Assembly: GCA_050733695.1 (NCBI GenBank) | Contig: JBOHTO010000094.1 | Coordinates: forward strand, 1 to 18,223 | From: JBOHTO01 sp050733695 | GTDB lineage: Bacteria > Gemmatimonadota > Gemmatimonadetes > Gemmatimonadales > Gemmatimonadaceae | Length of the DNA stretch: 18,223 bases | Reading direction: 5' to 3' | Shown: one piece after another, positions 9,234 through 16,912 of the stretch | How positions within the stretch are numbered: the stretch's first letter is position 1 | Layout: each line of letters starts with the position of its first letter | The notes under the pieces: model-generated | The model's database searches: none | The model's input: the letters and a program-made list of their open reading frames with translations, nothing else | What the model was told of the DNA's origin: nothing | Made by a program: the position numbers and the translations under genes

Positions 9234-11912
9234 TCATGGTGTCGCTCTCTCCCAGCTCAAGCCGTCATCGGAGTAGCGAATGGTCAGGTCGCCAAGCCGG
9301 AAGCTTACCCCGTCGGTGCTCTGCCGCCAGTCGTGGATCCCCTGCTCTATTGCTACTGCGGGGAGACTAGCCACGTAGCGATCGGGAATGTCCACCGTCG
9401 CCACAAATTCACCCGACGCGTACCTCGCAGGAACGCGCTCCGGAAGATCAATTCTCCTCAGATCATCACCAAGGCGAGTGCGGAGCTTCGCCTCCTGCGC
9501 CATCTCGAACTGATTCGCGCACTCGGCGTAGCTCCTGTCGAAGCGAATGGCCACGTCGCCTCCGTAAGCGGACGTGCTAAGGGCGCGTCCATCCATCCGG
9601 AGCATGTATGCTGACCACACCGTGGATCGCTCGAGCGCCGATCGCGCTTCTTCGTGGTACACGCTTTCGACGAGAAGCCGATTGTCATTTGGAATTTCGA
9701 TGGAGGCCCGTTTGAGCAGGCCCAGAGTAAGTTCAAGGTCAGCAAGATTCTCGTAAACGGTTCCCCAACCGTTCGGGCCTCGACCATTGGCGATGTGGGC
9801 CTCCAGGGTTTCCGCCTCAGGCACGATGACGTGCATTTGTGCATTGCGACAGAGGGCAGGCCGAAGCGGGTGGCGATCGTCATGGCGGTGTAGTCTTCCG
9901 GCGCGCTGGAGCAGGACATCGATCGGACACAGGTCCGTTATCATGTAGTCGAAGTCGACATCCAGGCTCTGCTCAATGACCTGTGTTGCCACCAGTATAC
10001 AACCTTGGGAGTCCCCTCCAGGTCCGAAGCCAGCGATCACCTTTTCGTCAAGAACTCGCCGGTCGACAGCGGCAAAACGCGACTGATAGGCGGGTGTTGC
10101 GCCAGGCTTTGGCGCCCAGAGCAGGCTCTCATAGCCCAGTTCTCGCAGACGCTTCACCGTCGCTCGCGCTCCCCCGACCGTGTTGCGAACAACAGCCACG
10201 CGACCGCCCAAGCGCGCGACTTGCACTGCATGGTCAATCCAATCATCTTCGCCGTAGGCGGACCAATAGATACGCTTCGCGTCCCGCCCGTCCTGCAAGC
10301 AGTCATCCGACTGAATCGATTCCGCATGCGGCCTCCAGCTGGAAATCGCCGGGAATGGTCGACGGATGGCACCCTCTAGCGGCAGTGGCACCTCTTGGGG
10401 GCAGTAATGGCTGCGTGCGTCCTCGGAAAGCGTAGCCGACATCAGGACAGCCAGCCCGCCGTGCTCGGCATGCAGGTCCAGCAGTCCCGCAAGGATCCTT
10501 GTCATATATCGATCGTAGGAGTGAACCTCGTCGATTACGATAAGATGTCGAGTCGCGGCGGCGAGACGGAGGTGCGCGTGACGGACGGGTATTCCAGCGA
10601 GCAGAAATTGATCGAGAGTTCCCACGACGATCTCTGCAGCGAAGAACCGCTTGCTTCGTTCCGAGGCCCATGTGCCGAGAACTTCATGTGCCGGAGTAGT
10701 GTCGTCGTCGTTGTAGATCAGCGGCTGGGTCTCGAGAATTTTCGTGTTCGCTGTGGCTAAGGGCTTCTGCCCACCGGTCGCGAGAGCTAGAGTGGGAACG
10801 CCGTGAGCACCGTATATCCCGGGGATCGCTGCGCAGATACGATCATACATTGCCTTCGCAGTGGCGCGGGTTGGAAGCAGGAACAGCAGTCCGCCGACTT
10901 CATCCGCTTCTCGAATTCGGGCGTAGAGTGTCAAGGCAGCCTCGGTCTTTCCGCTCCCTGTTTCCGATTCGATCAGAAGGCGTTCGCCGGGTTTGGGGAG
11001 AGGCATTTGCGCGGTCAGGTTCTGAAGCGGTGTTGGCCTTCGGCGCCGATCTCGGAAGATCGTAGGAAAGACGTGCGGCAGGAGCGCGCTGCCAGGCATT
11101 CCGATTCGGACACGCTGTGGCACGACGCCGATCTCGCGGCAGGCGCGGTCGGCTTTCTGTGTTGCCTCCTGCCAGTATTCGTCCGCGTCTGCACCCGGAG
11201 CATAGGGGAACGCAGCCTCTGTCGATCCAATCCAATCCGCGAGCGTGAGTATGCCGGCAAACAGGTGCGTCGCAGCCGCGGTTGTTGCAAGCGGATCCAA
11301 CTCTGGATGCTGCGATAGCCCGACCCATGCCCGCGCCAATCGTCCCAATCGCCGTACCTCGGCGATCGGGTCGCGGGGGCTGAGCGGAGTGCGAAGCCAG
11401 AGGGGGTAGAGCTTGCGATCAAGTGCAATCGAAACTGGCCACGGGCGCCCGTGATGCGAGATGGTGGCAGTGAAGAGATCGTTCTCATCATCGGGAGACA
11501 AGCCGAGAGGGCTGAGGATGTCCGTGATCTCAGCGTCCAGCTCGTGGAGGCCGTGGGACTTGAGGAGGACCGTGACATGTCCGCGGGCCGGGCGCGAAGG
11601 ACGACGACCAACCGGATCGCGTTGCTCCTGGAACCCGTGGTTGCACTTTCCAATGTCGTGAAGCAGGGCCAGGTAAGTCAGTGCTCGCCGCGCATCGTCG
11701 CCGAGTGCGACCAACCCGAGTGCGCTCGCGAGACGCTTTGCAAGGGGTGAGTCCGGAGCGATCAGGCGCGCGAACACTGCACCGACGTCGGCGGCATGGC
11801 AGTGCAGCGGATGGTATGCTCCCCGAGCCGAGTCGAGCTTCGCCCAGAACACGTTCTCTGGGACGCTCTCTAAGTCCGGTCCGCGCGAGGTCGACTTGAG
11901 TAGCTGCATCAT
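9234..11912 (-). CDS. cas3: CRISPR-associated nuclease-helicase Cas3 (type I-E)
   Basis: The 892-aa product carries both Cas3 activities. An N-terminal HD nuclease domain (about 25-230) shows HPLHCHAADV, His85-Asp86 in LLHDIGK, a further His at 112, HH at 153-154 and Asp226. A superfamily 2 helicase follows: Walker A SETGSGKT (316-323), the DEVH box (461-464), SAT (492-494), and motif VI QRAGRLHRH (669-677). Known Cas3 is recruited by target-bound Cascade, then unwinds and degrades the non-target strand. It is transcribed away from the Cascade operon, separated by 229 bp. Two adjacent ATGs (11912 and 11909) are possible starts; the ribosome-binding site is weak. A candidate promoter lies just upstream. 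Helicase and HD motifs all look intact. Confidence 0.96.
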   Translation of the reverse strand: MMQLLKSTSRGPDLESVPENVFWAKLDSARGAYHPLHCHAADVGAVFARLIAPDSPLAKRLASALGLVALGDDARRALTYLALLHDIGKCNHGFQEQRDPVGRRPSRPARGHVTVLLKSHGLHELDAEITDILSPLGLSPDDENDLFTATISHHGRPWPVSIALDRKLYPLWLRTPLSPRDPIAEVRRLGRLARAWVGLSQHPELDPLATTAAATHLFAGILTLADWIGSTEAAFPYAPGADADEYWQEATQKADRACREIGVVPQRVRIGMPGSALLPHVFPTIFRDRRRRPTPLQNLTAQMPLPKPGERLLIESETGSGKTEAALTLYARIREADEVGGLLFLLPTRATAKAMYDRICAAIPGIYGAHGVPTLALATGGQKPLATANTKILETQPLIYNDDDTTPAHEVLGTWASERSKRFFAAEIVVGTLDQFLLAGIPVRHAHLRLAAATRHLIVIDEVHSYDRYMTRILAGLLDLHAEHGGLAVLMSATLSEDARSHYCPQEVPLPLEGAIRRPFPAISSWRPHAESIQSDDCLQDGRDAKRIYWSAYGEDDWIDHAVQVARLGGRVAVVRNTVGGARATVKRLRELGYESLLWAPKPGATPAYQSRFAAVDRRVLDEKVIAGFGPGGDSQGCILVATQVIEQSLDVDFDYMITDLCPIDVLLQRAGRLHRHDDRHPLRPALCRNAQMHVIVPEAETLEAHIANGRGPNGWGTVYENLADLELTLGLLKRASIEIPNDNRLLVESVYHEEARSALERSTVWSAYMLRMDGRALSTSAYGGDVAIRFDRSYAECANQFEMAQEAKLRTRLGDDLRRIDLPERVPARYASGEFVATVDIPDRYVASLPAVAIEQGIHDWRQSTDGVSFRLGDLTIRYSDDGLSWERATP

Positions 11913-11934
11913 TCGTGACCGTCAGTTTCGGGAC

Positions 11935-11963
11935 TTGACAAGCTGCGATCCAACCATTAAAGT
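11935..11963 (+). promoter_or_regulatory. Candidate sigma70-type promoter for the cse1 operon and the pseudo-repeat unit
   Basis: A perfect -35 TTGACA (11935-11940), a 17-bp spacer, and -10 TAAAGT (11958-11963, 4 of 6). The start site would be near 11970, leaving a leader of about 170 nt before cse1. The degenerate CRISPR-like unit begins about 9 nt after this start. Confidence 0.5.
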
Positions 11964-11983
11964 CTTCAAGTGTTGTATGTCAG
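11956..11983 (-). promoter_or_regulatory. Candidate sigma70-type promoter for cas3
   Basis: Read on the minus strand: -35 CTGACA (11983-11978, 5 of 6 to TTGACA), 16-bp spacer, -10 TTTAAT (11961-11956, 5 of 6 to TATAAT). Transcription would start near 11949, about 37 nt before the cas3 ATG. Its -10 overlaps the -10 of the rightward promoter. Confidence 0.5.
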
Positions 11984-12067
11984 CCGGAGGCTAGTGGGGG
12001 TAGCCCGTGCTGGATGCATGCCTGAGGCCAGGAAAGCGTTCCTTCCCCGCGGAACCTCCGGCACCTG
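11979..12067 (+). other. Degenerate repeat-spacer-repeat unit (candidate crRNA-like autoregulator)
   Basis: Aligned without gaps, 11979-12006 matches the array repeat at 18 of 28 positions. The 3' part is best: 11 of 13 at 11994-12006, with GGGGGTAG intact. Exactly 61 nt later, the period of the true array, 12040-12067 keeps TCCCCGCG (12044-12051) in the same register, 13 of 28 overall. The 33 nt between (12007-12039) would be a pseudo-spacer. The array repeat's stem is only partly preserved: in the first unit an alternative hairpin GGCTA/TAGCC (11989-11993 with 12001-12005) forms, and in the second the 3' arm is lost. crRNA-like regulatory RNAs with degenerate repeats are known from other type I systems. 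The assignment here is inference from spacing and position. Confidence 0.4.
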
Positions 12068-12073
12068 TTCAAT

Positions 12074-12101
12074 ATTGGATGGCCGAGATTGGATGGCCGA
12101 G
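12074..12101. repeat. Perfect 14-bp tandem duplication upstream of cse1
   Basis: ATTGGATGGCCGAG occurs twice head-to-tail (12074-12087 and 12088-12101) in the leader between the candidate promoter and cse1. The left copy overlaps the palindrome CAATATTG (12070-12077). It may be a recent slippage duplication or a pair of protein-binding sites. Confidence 0.8.
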
Positions 12102-12141
12102 CCACCCGCCTTGATGGGCGGTGTGATCTGCGAGGTGTAGA

Positions 12142-13767
12142 GTGTCGATCGATAGCCCTGCAACCGTTGAAAGCCAGCATTATCACCTGCTGTCTTCCGG
12201 CGTCTTCACTGTTCGGTCGGAACGGGAGCTGACGATGCTTTCCCTTCCCGCCCTCCTCACGAGGCTTCTCAACGGCCCCGAGGTAGAAGGTTTCCCCAAT
12301 CTGGCGGCGGAGCAGCGCTCTCATGTCTGGCGATTCCTTGTGCGCTGCGCTGCCCGGGCGCTGCGATCTCTCAAACTTCCGGTGGACGACGCGACACACC
12401 CCTTTCGTGATACTGACATCCGGAATGCTCTTCTGCAATCGGCCCCGGAAACGGCGTGGCGCCTCTATCAACCGGAGCCCGGCAAGCCGGGATTTCTTCA
12501 ACCACCAACGCCGAGCGGAGCGAATCCGTGGGACGACAGCTACGACCGGGACTCGATGAGCGTTTTGACCAGCCTCATCGGTTCCAAGTCTCATGAGCGC
12601 AAGGCGGACGTGGCGCGCGAGGCCACACCGGAACAAGCCGTTTATGCTCTGATCGACTATCAGGGTGGGGCGATCTACGGTGGGCGGGGGCATTATGGAT
12701 CGCAGTTGCTCGGGTCTGTGTCGGGCGCGGGAAGTGGAACGCCGTTCATGGGGGCCCGACTCGGAGCCAGCAACGTTCTAACGTTTCGGCACGATGTCAA
12801 AGTTGTGCTGGATCGCTGGGACGACACGGCAAAAAAGTTGCGCGGCAAGGTCTGGGCAATCTGGGCGGAGCCGTGGGACGGCCAGCAATCGTTGTCGGCG
12901 TCTCTTCTCGACCCAGCATTTATCCCGCTCGCCCGTCTCGTTCGCCTGGGAGAACCTTCGAACGGCCTCTTTGACACTGTCTGGTTCCGTGCCTCGAAGG
13001 TCGCGCGAGTAACCGAGCTCATGGGTGGCAACCTTGGGGATCCGTACACGCCGCTCGTCCCAGTACGAGACAGCCGCGAGTACGCGAAGAAGGTGCGTGG
13101 GACTCTGCGAAAGGGCTATGACTATACAGAGGTAGTCGCGCTGCTTTTCGGCGAGGGCAGTGAAGCGTCGCCCAGCGTGGAAGCCCTGAGTGCAGTGACA
13201 GGTCACTTCCCCCAGATGCTGACCGTGCTCTTTGAGGGGATGGCGTACGAGCAGGGGAAGACTGGGGGCTTTCATCGGCGCGAGATTGTGCTTCCGGCGC
13301 GTTATGGTCGGCGTCGGTCCGAGGACATCGACCAGCTCCGCGCCGCACATGGTGAGATGCTTCAATGCGTCAAGGAGGCGAAGTCAGCTCTCCGCGGCGC
13401 ATTCCGGATCTACCTCACCGGCTCACCGAAGCCGCGGGAGAGCGACGCAAGTCCAGTCGAGGCCGGGCTGGAGCTGCTGGACGCCGATATTGACGCGGTC
13501 TATCTGCTCCGCCTTTTCGACGCGGCGAAACGCCGGAGTGAGAACGACAACACGTGGGATACACAGTGGCGAACTGAGCTCTCCACCTTGGCGCGCGAGT
13601 CGTTCGAACGCGCTAGAAGGGGACTGCCATCCAGCGTGGCGCGCTTCTACCAGCGGTCAGTAGATGCACGGTCGTACCTCGAGTGGAAACTTTCAGAGCT
13701 TCGTGGCGAGGAACCCGGGATGCGAGGTAGCAGTGACAATTCCACTTCGGAGGGACCGCAGCTATGA
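12142..13767 (+). CDS. cse1: Cascade large subunit Cse1 (CasA, Cas8e)
   Basis: The 541-aa protein is the first gene of the Cascade operon, where type I-E systems carry Cse1. Recognisable stretches include LSLPALLTRLLNG and FPNLAAEQRSHVWRFLVRCAARAL near the N-terminus, WRLYQPEPGKPGFLQPP, and LIDYQGGAIYGGRGHYG, followed by a long C-terminal helical region. In known complexes Cse1 recognises the PAM, helps open the target and docks Cas3. The familiar opening (FNLIxxPWIPV) is replaced by HYHLLSSGVFTV, as in a divergent branch of the family. The start is a GTG with GAGG about 6 bases upstream; ATG at 12232 (MLSLPALL) is a less likely alternative because it would remove part of the conserved N-terminus. 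The stop overlaps the cse2 start (ATGA), so translation is coupled. Confidence 0.88.
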   Translation: MSIDSPATVESQHYHLLSSGVFTVRSERELTMLSLPALLTRLLNGPEVEGFPNLAAEQRSHVWRFLVRCAARALRSLKLPVDDATHPFRDTDIRNALLQSAPETAWRLYQPEPGKPGFLQPPTPSGANPWDDSYDRDSMSVLTSLIGSKSHERKADVAREATPEQAVYALIDYQGGAIYGGRGHYGSQLLGSVSGAGSGTPFMGARLGASNVLTFRHDVKVVLDRWDDTAKKLRGKVWAIWAEPWDGQQSLSASLLDPAFIPLARLVRLGEPSNGLFDTVWFRASKVARVTELMGGNLGDPYTPLVPVRDSREYAKKVRGTLRKGYDYTEVVALLFGEGSEASPSVEALSAVTGHFPQMLTVLFEGMAYEQGKTGGFHRREIVLPARYGRRRSEDIDQLRAAHGEMLQCVKEAKSALRGAFRIYLTGSPKPRESDASPVEAGLELLDADIDAVYLLRLFDAAKRRSENDNTWDTQWRTELSTLARESFERARRGLPSSVARFYQRSVDARSYLEWKLSELRGEEPGMRGSSDNSTSEGPQL

Positions 13768-14324
13768 CCGAAGCACCTGTAACGCCTGGACCGGTTCTGG
13801 GTGGCACCGCGCGCTCGGAAGGATTGAGCGGGGGAGAGCCACCGCCGCTCCGCCAACGGATCGCACGCGTGGCGGCCTACGTCGGACGCGACGACCTGCT
13901 CTCGCGAGGTGATCGTGCGGCGCTCCGCCGCCTTGATGGTGACTCGCGCGATATTCCACCAGCGGTTTTCTGGAGGATCTGCTATCAATTCGATATAGAA
14001 CCGCCAGAGGAAAGCTTCTGGATGACGGCCCTGCCCTTGATGGCGACTCACCGGCACAACCCGCAACAGCGAGCGGGCCGAACCTTGGCCGCCGCCGGCG
14101 TAAGCGCGAGCAGACTGGAGCGGTGGCTTCGCCTTCGGAAGGATAGCGCGCGACGTGAAGCTCGGCGATTGCTGGCGCGACTGGGTGATGGTGGAATCGA
14201 TTGGGGCGAGTTCGGTGCCCTGCTATACCGATGGGACGATAACGGTCGACGATCTCTCGCGCGTGCTTTCTTCCGTTCACCCGAGTTTCGTCAGGCGCCC
14301 ACTTCCGAGGGAGGAAATCAATAA
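13764..14324 (+). CDS. cse2: Cascade small subunit Cse2 (CasB)
   Basis: The 186-aa product is mostly helical and rich in Arg, as expected for the subunit that lines the Cascade belly and stabilises the R-loop. Family-like stretches are LSRGDRAALRRLDG, WRICYQFDI and the C-terminal region ALLYRWDDNGRRSLARAFFR, typical of the Cse2 end. The identification also rests on position: ATG overlaps the cse1 stop (ATGA) and the gene is followed directly by cas7. GGAGGG at 13749-13754 is a good ribosome-binding site. The N-terminal 30 residues are low in structure and Gly/Pro-rich. Confidence 0.85.
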   Translation: MTEAPVTPGPVLGGTARSEGLSGGEPPPLRQRIARVAAYVGRDDLLSRGDRAALRRLDGDSRDIPPAVFWRICYQFDIEPPEESFWMTALPLMATHRHNPQQRAGRTLAAAGVSASRLERWLRLRKDSARREARRLLARLGDGGIDWGEFGALLYRWDDNGRRSLARAFFRSPEFRQAPTSEGGNQ

Positions 14325-15472
14325 TGCCCGAAGGCGACATGATTCAGGTTCACATGCTGACCGCTTACCCCGCCGCGCTCCTCAATCGCGACGATGCGGG
14401 ACTTGCGAAACGGATTCCTTTTGGGGGTGCGGTAAGAACCCGAGTGTCTTCGCAGTGCCTGAAGAAGCACTGGCGTGATGCCCCGGAGATCAGAAAGCTG
14501 GGCGACATGGCTGTGCGTAGCACGCGCATTTATGAGCAGCTTGTAGCCCGTCTTCTTCGCGAGGAACACGGAGCTGCTTCGGACGAGGCGTCCGCCGTAG
14601 CTCGCTTTCTCATGTCCGAGACCGTTGATACGAAGTCGGTTACGAATCGCGATGGCGTGCTGACCGATCGAACCGGTCAACTTCTGGTCATGACGCAGGC
14701 GGAGACTCGGTTTCTCGGGGAATTGGGTAGTGAGCTTCTGCGGCAGCTTCGTGAAGCCAACATTCACGCCACCACCGAAAAGGAAGTCAAGGACGCTGAT
14801 GTCTTCGACAAGAAGGCGTTGCGCCCCATCGTCCGCGCACTTCCGGCATCAATCGACACGGCGCTATTCGGGCGGATGATCACGTCAGACCTTTTTGCTC
14901 GCGTAGATTCAGCTGTGAGCGTCGCGCATGCTTTCACGACGCACGGCGGCGATGCATCGTCCGAGACCGACTATTTCACTGCAGTGGATATGCTCAACAC
15001 CGATGATGCCGGAGCCGGACTGATCCAGGATACAGAGCTAACGACTGGCGTCTTCTATTCGTACGCGGTGATCGACATGAACCAGCTCCGAGCGAATCTC
15101 GGTGAGCAGGCTGCGCTGGCTGAGCACGCAAGCCGGCAGCTTGTTAGGGTCATGGCAACCGTCAGCCCCGGCGCGAAACGCGGTTCGACTGCGCCATTCT
15201 CCTACGCCGAAATGGTCCTGCTCGAGCGGGGCACAGAGCAGCCGCGAACGCTCGGGAATGCCTTTCTCGATCCTATTGCTGCCGAGGGCATGGGGCTCAT
15301 GACCGCTTCAGTTGATCGGTTGCTCTCGTATCGGGACTTGATCTCGGCGATGTACAAGTCTTCGCCAGAAGAGTCGGCGCTGGCGACGGTGCACGCCGTC
15401 CCGGACTCGACGAGTGGCGCGCGTACGACCTTCCCGGAAGCGCTCGATCGGATATTCGCCCAGGAGAGTTAG
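14324..15472 (+). CDS. cas7e: Cascade backbone subunit Cas7e (Cse4, CasC)
   Basis: The 382-aa product opens with IQVHMLTAYPAALLNRDDAGLAKR and RVSSQCLKKHWR (40-51), the signature start of type I-E Cas7. Further family landmarks are ALFGRMITSDLFARVDSAVSVAHAFTTH and the FYSYAVIDMNQL strand region. In Cascade several copies form the helical backbone that binds the crRNA spacer and kinks it at every sixth base. The start ATG shares one base with the cse2 TAA stop, and AGGGAGGA lies about 9 bases upstream. The next gene begins 1 bp after its stop. Length is normal for the family. Confidence 0.95.
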   Translation: MPEGDMIQVHMLTAYPAALLNRDDAGLAKRIPFGGAVRTRVSSQCLKKHWRDAPEIRKLGDMAVRSTRIYEQLVARLLREEHGAASDEASAVARFLMSETVDTKSVTNRDGVLTDRTGQLLVMTQAETRFLGELGSELLRQLREANIHATTEKEVKDADVFDKKALRPIVRALPASIDTALFGRMITSDLFARVDSAVSVAHAFTTHGGDASSETDYFTAVDMLNTDDAGAGLIQDTELTTGVFYSYAVIDMNQLRANLGEQAALAEHASRQLVRVMATVSPGAKRGSTAPFSYAEMVLLERGTEQPRTLGNAFLDPIAAEGMGLMTASVDRLLSYRDLISAMYKSSPEESALATVHAVPDSTSGARTTFPEALDRIFAQES

Positions 15473-15473
15473 G

Positions 15474-16211
15474 ATGCGGCGGCATCTGTTGATTCGATTG
15501 AAGGGTCCCCTTCAGGCATGGGGAGACGTAGCGCTCGATCCGCGCCGGCCGACGCGTGATTTTCCATCGCGTTCCGCTCTCGCGGGGCTCATGGCGTCGG
15601 CACTCGGCTGGGAATACCGTGATGCGGAGCGTACGACGGCACTGCAGGATGAATTGCGTTATGCGGTACGTGAAGACCGTCGACCCCTCCGCATCCGCGA
15701 TTTTCAAACCGTAGATCTAGGAAGAGAATCGACGGGTTGGACGCGGTGGGGCATCGAAAGGCGAGGCGGAAGCGCCTCCGAGGGAACCCACATCTTGAGG
15801 AAGGATTTCCTGGCGGACGGTTCGTTGCTGGTTGCCGCGACCATTGGAGCTGGTGCCCCGGCCGGGCTGGACGAGATCGCGTCGGCGCTTCGTTATCCCG
15901 CACGGCCACTGTTCTTGGGGCGCAGATGCTGTCCGCCTTCGACGCCGCTCTTCGAAGGACTGATTGACGCAGAATCGCCCTACGCAGCGCTCACGAGTGC
16001 GCCGCTCGACCCAGCCGCCGGGAGCAGCAACGACCGTTACCGGTGCTGGTACGACCCCGATGACGCGCCACCAGTTTCACCCGACCAATACAGCGGCGAC
16101 ATGGGCGAAGAGATCTGGGACCGAAGGGATTTCCTCACCAACCGGTTTACGGGGTCGCGACGCGTCGTCGTCGCCTGGCTGGATCCGGCGCTGATGCGGA
16201 GGGCAGGATGA
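15474..16211 (+). CDS. cas5e: Cascade subunit Cas5e (CasD)
   Basis: The product is 245 aa from the ATG at 15474. It shows the Cas5 RAMP start LLIRLKGPLQAWGD followed by RPTRDFPSRSALAGLMASALGW, both characteristic of type I-E Cas5. Cas5 binds the 5' handle of the crRNA (the last bases of the repeat) and caps the Cas7 backbone next to Cse1. AGGAG sits 7 bases before this ATG, which begins one base after the cas7 stop; the longer open frame from 15414 would overlap cas7 and lacks family similarity. The stop overlaps the cas6e start (ATGA). Confidence 0.93.
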   Translation: MRRHLLIRLKGPLQAWGDVALDPRRPTRDFPSRSALAGLMASALGWEYRDAERTTALQDELRYAVREDRRPLRIRDFQTVDLGRESTGWTRWGIERRGGSASEGTHILRKDFLADGSLLVAATIGAGAPAGLDEIASALRYPARPLFLGRRCCPPSTPLFEGLIDAESPYAALTSAPLDPAAGSSNDRYRCWYDPDDAPPVSPDQYSGDMGEEIWDRRDFLTNRFTGSRRVVVAWLDPALMRRAG

Positions 16212-16912
16212 ACAGCCACTACTTGAGTCGCGCCACGATCGAGTTGCGTGGGCGAGAGTCACCCCGAGGATCGTCAAGATCGTACCTTCTTCATCAGGCC
16301 GTCGCGGATCTCATCCCCGATCGTTCAGTTCGAGGGTACCTGTTTCGTGAGACAGCGACTCGCAGCGGAGTAGTTGACGTTCTGTTCTTGTCGGATACTC
16401 CTCCACGCCCGGTTCGCGAGATCCCGGTGCGTACTTGGTACCGCCCGGCGTGCGTCGATACCAAGCCGTATTCACCGCGGCTGCGTGCTGGGCTGGTTCT
16501 CGATTTCGAGATCCGTCTCAACGCTACGCGAGTCGTCACAGACGCAGCCGGGCGGAAACAACGCCACGACATCTGGAACGCCATTTTTCGGCAGAACCGG
16601 TTCGATGAGCGATCGCCAGACGACGTCTATTCCGATTATCTGCGGCGCAAGTTCGAGGGAGCGGCGAGCCTCTTGTCGGCGCACGTTACCGAACGCGGTG
16701 AGATACAGGCCATGCGCGGACAGCCGCTACGCGCGATCCGCTTCGTTGCCACGAATGTGATCGGCACGCTCGAGGTGACGGACGGAGACCGCCTTCGAGA
16801 TCTGGTCGTGAACGGCATTGGCCGGGCGCGCGCTTTCGGGTGCGGCTTGCTCTGTCTTTCGCTTCCGGGCACAATCCTTCCGCGGAGACAGACGGCCGGG
16901 GCACCGGCGTGA
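16208..16912 (+). CDS. cas6e: CRISPR RNA endoribonuclease Cas6e (CasE, Cse3)
   Basis: The 234-aa protein starts LSRATIELRG and has Tyr26 and His29 in YLLHQAVADL, the same Tyr-x-x-His spacing as the catalytic pair described for Thermus Cse3. The glycine-rich RNA-binding loop is at about 203-213 (GIGRARAFGCG), near the C-terminus as usual. Cas6e cuts pre-crRNA at the 3' base of the repeat hairpin and stays bound to it. With the repeat of this array the cut would leave an 8-nt 5' handle, GTAGACC plus one base. The gene overlaps both neighbours by 4 bp and has GGAGGG 4 bases before the ATG. Confidence 0.94.
   Translation: MNSHYLSRATIELRGRESPRGSSRSYLLHQAVADLIPDRSVRGYLFRETATRSGVVDVLFLSDTPPRPVREIPVRTWYRPACVDTKPYSPRLRAGLVLDFEIRLNATRVVTDAAGRKQRHDIWNAIFRQNRFDERSPDDVYSDYLRRKFEGAASLLSAHVTERGEIQAMRGQPLRAIRFVATNVIGTLEVTDGDRLRDLVVNGIGRARAFGCGLLCLSLPGTILPRRQTAGAPA

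Noticed and set aside
12101..12128. A third pseudo-repeat one further 61-nt period downstream
   Set aside because: 13 of 28 matches but no long contiguous block; this level can arise by chance here and serves as a background measure.
12807..12815. Match of the pseudo-spacer's first nine bases inside cse1
   Set aside because: Similarity ends at base nine and the flank is TT, not AA, so it is not a convincing target.
16840..16908. Upstream ATG for cas1
   Set aside because: The added residues come from the out-of-frame reading of the conserved cas6e glycine loop; the GTGA overlap start is better.
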